A stretch of 16,156 nt of DNA from Candidatus Electronema nielsenii (lineage in GTDB: Bacteria; Desulfobacterota; Desulfobulbia; Desulfobulbales; Desulfobulbaceae), in contig JAGIXO010000032.1 of assembly GCA_026122915.1 (NCBI GenBank), forward strand, positions 1 to 16,156, given 5' to 3'. This document shows positions 6,386 through 11,729 of this stretch, piece by piece; position 1 is the stretch's first letter, and each line of letters begins with the position of its first letter. The position numbers were made by a program, and so were the translations under genes. The notes below the pieces were generated by a model that searched no databases, had not been told where the DNA came from, and saw nothing but the letters and a program-made list of their open reading frames with translations.

Positions 6386-7657
6386 TCAGAAGCGGTCGGT
6401 GAAATACGGCTCCAGCACCTTGGGCAGGCGCACCGTGCCGTCTGCTTGCTGATAATTTTCCAGAATCGCCAATAAAGTGCGCCCAACGGCCAAACCAGAA
6501 CCATTCAAGGTATGTACAAGACGGCTTTTTTTCTCGCCTTCAGGTCGGTAACGGATGCCCGCCCGCCGTGCCTGAAAATCGAGAAAATTTGAGCAGGAAG
6601 ATATTTCTCGGTAGGTGTTCTGGCCCGGCAGCCAAACTTCAATATCGTAGGTTTTGGCTGAGGAAAAACCCAGATCGCCAGCGCAGAGAGCCACCACTCG
6701 ATACGGCAATTCGAGTAGCTGCAACACTTCCTCGGCATCAGCCAGCAGGAATTCTAATTCTTGGCCTGAGGTCTCCGGCGCAGCAAACTTGACTAATTCC
6801 ACTTTGTCAAACTGATGCTGACGGATCAGCCCGCGTGTGTCTTTGCCGTAAGAACCAGCCTCAGAACGGAAACAAGGCGTGTAAGCGGTATATTTGACTG
6901 GCAATTCCGCCTCGGTCAACGTGGCATCGGCATGAATATTAGTCAGCGGCACCTCGGCGGTCGGAATCAACCAAAGATCGCGGCCTTCCAACTTGAATAA
7001 ATCTTCCTTGAATTTAGGCAACTGGCCAGTACCGGTCATCGTCTGGGCTGTGACCATGAAAGGCGGCAGGAACTCAGTGTAGCCGTGCTTCTGGGTATGC
7101 AAATCGAGGAAAAAATTGATCAAGGCTCTGGATAACCGTGAAGCAAAGCCTTTGAGCAGACAGAACCGCGCTCCAGAGAGTTTAGCAGCGGTCTCAAAAT
7201 CGAGAATACCGAGCTGTTCGCCGATCTCCCAGTGCGGTTTCGGCTGAAAAGAAAATGCCGGGATACTGCCCCAGCGTTTCACCTCGATGTTGTCCTTGTC
7301 GTCCTTGCCCGCAGGAACCGAGTCGTCGCAAAGATTGGGGATGGACATGACCACATCCATGAGCTGGGCCTCGGCTTCAGCCAATTCTTTATCCAGCGCG
7401 GCGATGCGTTCAGAAACCTCGCGCATTTCAACAATCAACGGCTCGGCCTTGCTTTCCTCACCCGCTTTCTTGAGCTGGGCGATGTCCTTAGACACCGTAT
7501 TGCGCTGATTTTTCAGCTGCTCAACCTGATTGAGCAGAGCCAGCCGTTTGGAGTCAATCGCAGCAAAGGTGTCGATCAAATCGGTATTCATACCCCGTCG
7601 GAGGCATTTTTCTCGGACAAGGTCGATGTTTTCCCGGATAAAGCGTAATTCAAGCAT
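6386..7657 (-). CDS. serS: Seryl-tRNA synthetase
   Basis: 423 residues from ATG 7657 (MLELRFIRENIDLVREK, the usual SerRS start); a TTG four codons upstream is less likely. It charges tRNA-Ser, and also tRNA-Sec where present, with serine in the cytoplasm. The N-terminal ~105 residues form the long antiparallel coiled coil that contacts the tRNA long arm. The class II core follows: LIPTAEVPLTN (~230-240), motif 2 CFRSEAGSYGKDTRGLIRQHQF (262-283, split here as CFRSEAGSYGK and DTRGLIRQHQF), EISSCSNFLDFQ (351-362), and motif 3 LNGSGLAVGRTLLAILEN (384-401). Length and motifs are ordinary and nothing looks broken. The ribosome site is weak (CCTTTTGG about 12 nt upstream). It diverges from tatC across 178 bp. 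Confidence 0.97.
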   Translation of the reverse strand: MLELRFIRENIDLVREKCLRRGMNTDLIDTFAAIDSKRLALLNQVEQLKNQRNTVSKDIAQLKKAGEESKAEPLIVEMREVSERIAALDKELAEAEAQLMDVVMSIPNLCDDSVPAGKDDKDNIEVKRWGSIPAFSFQPKPHWEIGEQLGILDFETAAKLSGARFCLLKGFASRLSRALINFFLDLHTQKHGYTEFLPPFMVTAQTMTGTGQLPKFKEDLFKLEGRDLWLIPTAEVPLTNIHADATLTEAELPVKYTAYTPCFRSEAGSYGKDTRGLIRQHQFDKVELVKFAAPETSGQELEFLLADAEEVLQLLELPYRVVALCAGDLGFSSAKTYDIEVWLPGQNTYREISSCSNFLDFQARRAGIRYRPEGEKKSRLVHTLNGSGLAVGRTLLAILENYQQADGTVRLPKVLEPYFTDRF

Positions 7658-7750
7658 GATAGAAACCAAAAGGAAAGGTTGAAAGCTGCAAGTTCAATTG
7701 TCCGCCTACTTTTTTAGCACGGCTGAGGCCGCTCTGCAACGGGTATTCAA

Positions 7751-7779
7751 TTGATTTTGCTCTGCGGGTTTGTTACATA
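7751..7779 (+). promoter_or_regulatory. Possible promoter for tatC in the serS/tatC divergent gap
   Basis: TTGATT (7751-7756), 17 bp, then TACATA (7774-7779) precede the tatC start by about 57 nt. The -35 is fair and the -10 is poor (3/6). Nothing better was seen for tatC; the serS promoter in the same gap is not obvious. Confidence 0.3.
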
Positions 7780-7835
7780 GAGCAAGTCCGCAGCAAAAGG
7801 CGGCTTAAAATCTGAACCATACTTCCCGACATCTT

Positions 7836-8561
7836 GTGCAAGAACATTTCAGTAACCTGATAGTTTTCATAGCGGAGCTGCGCAAATCGCTTCGTTTCGC
7901 GGCAATCAGCCTATTTGCGCTGACAGCGGTGATCTTTTTCCTGTCCACCGGCTTGATCGGGGTCTTTCAGGAGCATCTGCATGAAAAGCTCTACTTTTTT
8001 TCAGTAGCCGAACCCTTTCTCGCTCACATCAAGGCTGCCTTTTTCGGCGCAATTTATTGCCTGATGCCCCTTTTCATGCACATCCTCTGGAAAGCTCTTG
8101 GCAAACCTTTCGACGTAACCGGCAAAAAGCTCTTCGCCTTCACCACCGCTACTTGTCTGCTTTTTTACGTGGGCACTGTGTTTTGCGCCTTTGTTACCCT
8201 GCCCTACGGCGCGAGTTTCCTGCTTGGTTTTCAGTCCGAACACCTGAAGCCTTACATCGCTATCGGGAGCTTTGTCAATTTTGTGACCATCTTAGTGCTG
8301 GCCTTTGGGGTGATTTTCGAGCTGCCGGTTTTTATGATTTTTTCCGCCCAAATTGGTGCACTGTCCCGCAGTTTTTATGAGAAAAATCGCCGCTTCGCTG
8401 TGCTGGCCATTGCCATTCTGGCGGCGATGCTGACCCCCACGCCTGACGTGGTCAACATGGCCTTGATGGGACTACCGCTTTATATGCTCTATGAGGCTGG
8501 AATTTTGGTCATCAGGCTGCTGCGGATTGACGAAAAACAGGCAGTGGCTAAAACTCAATAA
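7836..8561 (+). CDS. tatC: Sec-independent (Tat) protein translocase subunit TatC
   Basis: 241 residues with six hydrophobic segments in the TatC pattern. TatC is the inner-membrane receptor that binds twin-arginine signal peptides and, with TatA/B, moves folded proteins across the membrane. What is seen: N-terminal FIAELRKSLR (E14, matching E. coli E15), FSVAEPFLAHIKAAFFG (55-71), LLFYVGTVFCAFVTLP (108-123), FGVIFELPV (157-165, E162), and LTPTPDVVNMALMGLPLYMLYE (199-220). The start is GTG 7836 with no clear ribosome site; the frame is open only to 7809 upstream and offers no better start. The loop after W85 reads GKPFDVTGKK where E. coli has APALYKHERR, so the positions aligning to the signal-peptide-binding residues F94 and E103 are Ala and Gly. 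No tatA or tatB lies nearby. The 3' end overlaps the convergent DUF523 gene by 14 nt. Confidence 0.93.
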   Translation: MQEHFSNLIVFIAELRKSLRFAAISLFALTAVIFFLSTGLIGVFQEHLHEKLYFFSVAEPFLAHIKAAFFGAIYCLMPLFMHILWKALGKPFDVTGKKLFAFTTATCLLFYVGTVFCAFVTLPYGASFLLGFQSEHLKPYIAIGSFVNFVTILVLAFGVIFELPVFMIFSAQIGALSRSFYEKNRRFAVLAIAILAAMLTPTPDVVNMALMGLPLYMLYEAGILVIRLLRIDEKQAVAKTQ

Positions 8562-8964
8562 CCCGGATGCCGTGAGCCAGCAGCAAGGCAGCGGTTACGC
8601 CAAGCTGTGGTGTCAGGCCGCAAGAAGGGCTGCGGGCCTTGAGCAGAGCCAGCCGGATATTCTGCGCCTGAGCAATCTGCAACACCGCTTCAGCTCCGGC
8701 GATAAATTGCCGAGTTACGTCTGTTCCTTCACGAGTGATAACCGCCGCTCGGCCTGCCAACACCTCGTCGCCACTGCCGCTTAAATGAGCTGGAACGCGG
8801 GGCGTGGATAAACCACCAAGCTGCTCCGGGCAAACCGGAATGTATTGGTAATTTTTCAGCATCTCCAAGCAATTGCAGCCTGGCTTACTGCGTCCGTCAT
8901 AGCGGGTGCAAAGACCAATTAGGCAGCTGCTAACGATGCACTGTTCAGGTTTGTTGACAGGCAT
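8548..8964 (-). CDS. DUF523 family protein (TudS-like iron-sulfur protein)
   Basis: 138 residues. Hallmarks of DUF523 are present: VSSCLIGLCTRYDG (C14), IPVCPEQLGGLSTPR (C45, E47), GTDVTRQFIAGAE, and LLKARSPSCG (C115) followed by GVTAALLLAHGI. One family member, TudS, was characterised as a 2-thiouracil desulfidase that uses a [4Fe-4S] cluster held by three conserved cysteines; C14, C45 and C115 would correspond. The extra cysteines C9, C19, C30 and C32 are not family-wide as far as I recall. The segment between SPSCG and GVTAALL is only about five residues (LTPQL), shorter than the YDG...FSG stretch I expect in this family. No signal peptide, so cytoplasmic. The start at ATG 8964 lacks a strong ribosome site. 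It converges with tatC and overlaps it by 14 nt. Substrate here is unknown. Confidence 0.87.
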   Translation of the reverse strand: MPVNKPEQCIVSSCLIGLCTRYDGRSKPGCNCLEMLKNYQYIPVCPEQLGGLSTPRVPAHLSGSGDEVLAGRAAVITREGTDVTRQFIAGAEAVLQIAQAQNIRLALLKARSPSCGLTPQLGVTAALLLAHGIRVIEF

Positions 8965-9012
8965 GATATAGTAGTGAAAGAGTGTGGCGCAGAAAAATAT
9001 AATCGTTCTTGA

Positions 9013-9021
9013 TGATATAAT
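9013..9021 (+). promoter_or_regulatory. Extended -10 promoter (TGA-TATAAT) for the ftsB-UDG unit
   Basis: TATAAT (9016-9021) is a perfect -10 preceded by TG one base upstream (9013-9014), an extended -10, which explains the lack of a good -35. It lies about 45 nt before the ftsB start. A TTGACA at 8954-8959 has no -10 at the right distance. Confidence 0.5.
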
Positions 9022-9064
9022 CCAGTTAAATCATTTGCTTGTTCGTAGAAAATAGGGAGGTACG

Positions 9065-9424
9065 GTGCAGCAGCCGAGACAGAACTTAAACAGGAGAGAA
9101 AAAAGAGCACTTGCCCGCATTCTGCTGGCCGCTTTTGTTCTGGCCCTGTTATTTCTTGCTGTTACGCCGGGCCGTAGTTTGCATTCGTATTTTTCCGTCA
9201 AGAAAAAGATTGCGATTGTAGAGGCGGAGAACCGGCTGCTGCTGCGAGAAACCGTACAGCTGAACGAGGAGATTAAGCTGCTTCAGCATGATGACCAATA
9301 TTTAGAGAAGATTGCTCGAGAAAAATACGGAATGCTCAAGAAGAATGAAGAGGTGTATTATACTCAACCGATTGAGTCTGCGGAGCAGCCGCCAGAGATC
9401 GAAACGGAAGAAACAGTATTGTGA
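9065..9424 (+). CDS. ftsB: Septum formation initiator family protein (FtsB/DivIC)
   Basis: 119 residues. A basic cytoplasmic N-terminus precedes one membrane span (~16-34, ILLAAFVLALLFLAV), a periplasmic coiled coil (~46-77), and the family-typical YLEKIAREKYGMLKKNEEVYY (split here as YLEKIAREKYGM and LKKNEEVYY, 79-99). FtsB works with FtsL and FtsQ at the division site to activate septal murein synthesis. The Glu/Pro-rich tail (~100-119) is probably disordered. The start is GTG 9065 with an excellent GGGAGG ribosome site (9055-9060). Its stop overlaps the start of the next gene (GTGA), so both are made from one message. The family call is clear; FtsB versus DivIC naming follows lineage convention. 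Confidence 0.9.
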   Translation: MQQPRQNLNRREKRALARILLAAFVLALLFLAVTPGRSLHSYFSVKKKIAIVEAENRLLLRETVQLNEEIKLLQHDDQYLEKIAREKYGMLKKNEEVYYTQPIESAEQPPEIETEETVL

Positions 9425-10230
9425 CACTCTCTTGCGAACATAAAACGCCTGATCCAGCAGCCTTGGCCCAGTTGCTCCGCCAGACCCGCAGCGTGTTGGC
9501 CTGCCATGTAGAGATAGGCATCATCAACTATCCAGCCACGCCGGAACTCCGCCATTTTGCCGCTCATCGTCCTGTTCCTCCAGTCGTACAAAGCAGAAAA
9601 CCCGATAAACTGTCGGCCACTGCGCAATCCCTTCCCGCTGCTGAAAAGAAACCGCAAGCACCGATATCGAGCAGAGCAGAAATCGCGGAACAGCTTGCTC
9701 AGTGTCGCCGCTGCGCTGACGCTGCTTCCCCAATGCCGGGTTTTGGTAGTGCCGCACCACGTTTGGTGGTGGTTGGTGATTACTTCATCGGCGCAGGACG
9801 CGGGCAAAATTTACTTTGGGGTAAAGAGGAGGACGAGCTATTCTGGAAGATGATGACGGCCATTGGCCTGAGCCGAGAAACGGTTTATGTCACCAATGTG
9901 CTCAAATGCGCGCAGAGGGAATTGCCTCAGTCCACCAGTAAAGCTGAACAAAATTGCCGCCCTTGGCTGGAAGCGGAGCTGCAAACTATCCGTCCTCAGC
10001 TCATTTGCGCTCTGGGTGAAACTGCTGCTCGCGTTCTGATAGGCGGAAACACACCCTTGGCACGACTTCGACTACAGAAAAAATTTCATCCCTGCTGCTG
10101 CCCTTCCGACAGCATTGCACAGGTATTGCCCACCTATCACCCCCGCTTGCTGCTTCAGCATACCGAAATGAAAAAAGCCGCTTGGGAGGATTTACAGGCA
10201 CTCCAGTGGCGGCTTCAAGCCGGGAACTAA
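9421..10230 (+). CDS. Uracil-DNA glycosylase family 4-like iron-sulfur protein
   Basis: 269 residues, with a ~90-residue Pro/Ala/Ser-rich extension before the core. Family-4 UDGs remove uracil from DNA and carry a [4Fe-4S] cluster. The four expected cysteines are present: QCRRC (C95, C98), VLKC (C163) and NCRPWL (C179). So are PGFGSAAPRLVVVGD (106-120), AIGLSRETVYVTNVLKC (147-163), LICALGETAARVL, and the C-terminal TYHPRLLL (H240). However, the catalytic motif usually reading GEAPGxxED...G.PFVG is here GDYFIGAGRGQNLLWGKEED, so the acid/Asn active-site residues are not obvious. It may be a divergent UDG or a non-glycosylase member. The GTG start overlaps the ftsB stop by 4 nt (translational coupling). 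Family firm, activity uncertain. Confidence 0.85.
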   Translation: MTLSCEHKTPDPAALAQLLRQTRSVLACHVEIGIINYPATPELRHFAAHRPVPPVVQSRKPDKLSATAQSLPAAEKKPQAPISSRAEIAEQLAQCRRCADAASPMPGFGSAAPRLVVVGDYFIGAGRGQNLLWGKEEDELFWKMMTAIGLSRETVYVTNVLKCAQRELPQSTSKAEQNCRPWLEAELQTIRPQLICALGETAARVLIGGNTPLARLRLQKKFHPCCCPSDSIAQVLPTYHPRLLLQHTEMKKAAWEDLQALQWRLQAGN

Positions 10231-10242
10231 CGAAAAACGTTC

Positions 10243-10671
10243 TTACTGCATATCTGCGCCCTGCACTTGGCAGTTTTCTTGAACTCGCAAGGTGAACTCG
10301 CAGGGAGCTTCATTCTGTACCTTCCGATCTAACTTGGCCGAGCAACCCGCATCCTCCAGTAGAGCCTGTTTTCCATCTTGTGTACAGAGCAGCAGGACAG
10401 CATAAGGATGTTGATACTGCACCTTGAGCTGATAGGGTGCAAATTCCTCCGTCTGGAGGAGTATCTCAGCCTCACGTTCTTGCGTACTCACGAGACCTTG
10501 TACCGTTGAACTCAGATTGATTAAATGATTAGCCAGTTCAGTGATGTCTTTCTCATGAGGAAGATTAGACTGACTTTTCTTCCACCAAAAAAAGATTCCA
10601 GCGGAGACGAGAAGATCAATCACTGCAACGAGAACAAGAATAAGCAGTATCTTTTTACGAGCAGGTGTCAT
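10243..10671 (-). CDS. Hypothetical single-span membrane protein
   Basis: 142 residues from ATG 10671, chosen because GGAG lies 6 nt upstream and because the in-frame TTG 10683 would fall inside the preceding gene. The sequence has a basic start (MTPARKK), one membrane span (~7-29, ILLILVLVAVIDLLVSAGIFF), then a ~110-residue outside domain. That domain contains a short helical part (~35-70) and a strand-rich part with cysteines in LLLCTQDG, AGCSAK, APCEF and ENCQV, which could form disulfides in the periplasm. No family recognised. It starts 2 nt after the stop of the Zn-phospholipase-like gene, so the two are cotranscribed and probably coupled. It converges with the UDG-like gene, leaving only 12 nt between stops. 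Confidence 0.78.
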   Translation of the reverse strand: MTPARKKILLILVLVAVIDLLVSAGIFFWWKKSQSNLPHEKDITELANHLINLSSTVQGLVSTQEREAEILLQTEEFAPYQLKVQYQHPYAVLLLCTQDGKQALLEDAGCSAKLDRKVQNEAPCEFTLRVQENCQVQGADMQ

Positions 10672-10673
10672 GT

Positions 10674-11669
10674 TTAGCTCCAAAAAACATAATGTTCGTT
10701 GTGATCAATGCCGTCATCTAAGCCCCAACCTTCCATGTTGTCCAAAGGCGAGGGCTTGCCTTGGAGGAAAAGCGACAGGTTGCCCCAAAATGCAACCGTG
10801 TTCTGTTTAGCGTGGACAAAAATTTGCTCAAAGTCCATCCTGCGATTTCCCGGTACTTCCAAATTGCGGACATAGTGCAACTCAGGCTTGGCCGGATATG
10901 TTACCCCGGCATTAGCTGCTGCATGGCGAGCAAAAGGTATCAGCTGACCGCCGCTTTCAGCCAGTTTCAACATCCGCCACATAGCCCGATGCCACTGATC
11001 AGGATCAGGCGCAGGCAGCCCTTCCGCTGGCGGACTACCCGTCCATTGTTTCAACCTATCTATTGCCCCACTCAACGAAAATGGATTGTCAGTGCGACCA
11101 CCACGCCAAACAACGTTCAGCGCGCCACGCCAGAGCACAGCAATATCGCGATCTATTCTCAACCGGCTGCTACCGTCAGAGGTCTCTGCCACATTGAAAG
11201 ATATCTGCCCGTTCAGCTCAATCGCGCCCAAATTGAGTTGAGCATGAACCAGCACATCTTGGGACATTTCACAGCGACGATGTTCAGTCTTGTTCTGTTC
11301 ATAAGGGCCAACTTTCCGATTCACCACCGGATGCACAGTGCCATCAGCCACACAATGCGAGGCAAAGCCGAAGAGCCATGCCGTGCATTTCTGGCGGATA
11401 TTCTTATCAGGCAGGATACGGATGCGTCGTGCTGCCTCTCGAACGAAATCCAGCACGTGGCGGCTGTGCATGGCTGCTGCCCACGCTGCGGAAGAGGTAT
11501 CGGTAACATCCAAATAGGGATAATCCGGCCCCATTGAACCAATGATGGCGTATTTCTTCCACAGCTGTAACGCCTGTGCCGCCTCATCGTGCAGCACGGC
11601 TGATTTTCGGTGAACTGCCTCCTCAATCGCCAGCTGCACCAGCGTGACGTGAGTGTATCCTCCGGCCAT
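10674..11669 (-). CDS. Zinc-dependent phospholipase C family protein
   Basis: 331 residues. Features of the Zn-dependent PLC (phospholipase C / S1-P1 nuclease-like) fold are the N-terminal AGGYTHVTLVQLA (H7), YAIIGSMGPDYPYLD (40-54), LFGFASHCVADGTVHPVVN (99-117, H105 and H113) and KTEHRRCEMSQDVLVH (H130, E134). These histidines and acids match the zinc-binding pattern of the family, whose founders hydrolyse phospholipids. No signal peptide is visible, so unlike the secreted bacterial toxins it probably acts inside the cell or is a repurposed family member; the real substrate is unknown. The start ATG 11669 has a strong GGAGGAAG ribosome site. It lies 60 nt after the M16C protease stop and 2 nt before the small membrane protein gene, forming a three-gene unit. 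Confidence 0.85.
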   Translation of the reverse strand: MAGGYTHVTLVQLAIEEAVHRKSAVLHDEAAQALQLWKKYAIIGSMGPDYPYLDVTDTSSAAWAAAMHSRHVLDFVREAARRIRILPDKNIRQKCTAWLFGFASHCVADGTVHPVVNRKVGPYEQNKTEHRRCEMSQDVLVHAQLNLGAIELNGQISFNVAETSDGSSRLRIDRDIAVLWRGALNVVWRGGRTDNPFSLSGAIDRLKQWTGSPPAEGLPAPDPDQWHRAMWRMLKLAESGGQLIPFARHAAANAGVTYPAKPELHYVRNLEVPGNRRMDFEQIFVHAKQNTVAFWGNLSLFLQGKPSPLDNMEGWGLDDGIDHNEHYVFWS

Positions 11670-11729
11670 GTTGTCTTCCTCCTCTCCTTGTGCTGGAATA
11701 TGTTGATAATGATACTTGCGTAAGATTCC

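Noticed and set aside
8954..8959. TTGACA as -35 of a promoter for ftsB
   Set aside because: No acceptable -10 lies 16-18 bp downstream; the extended -10 at 9013-9021 is a better candidate.
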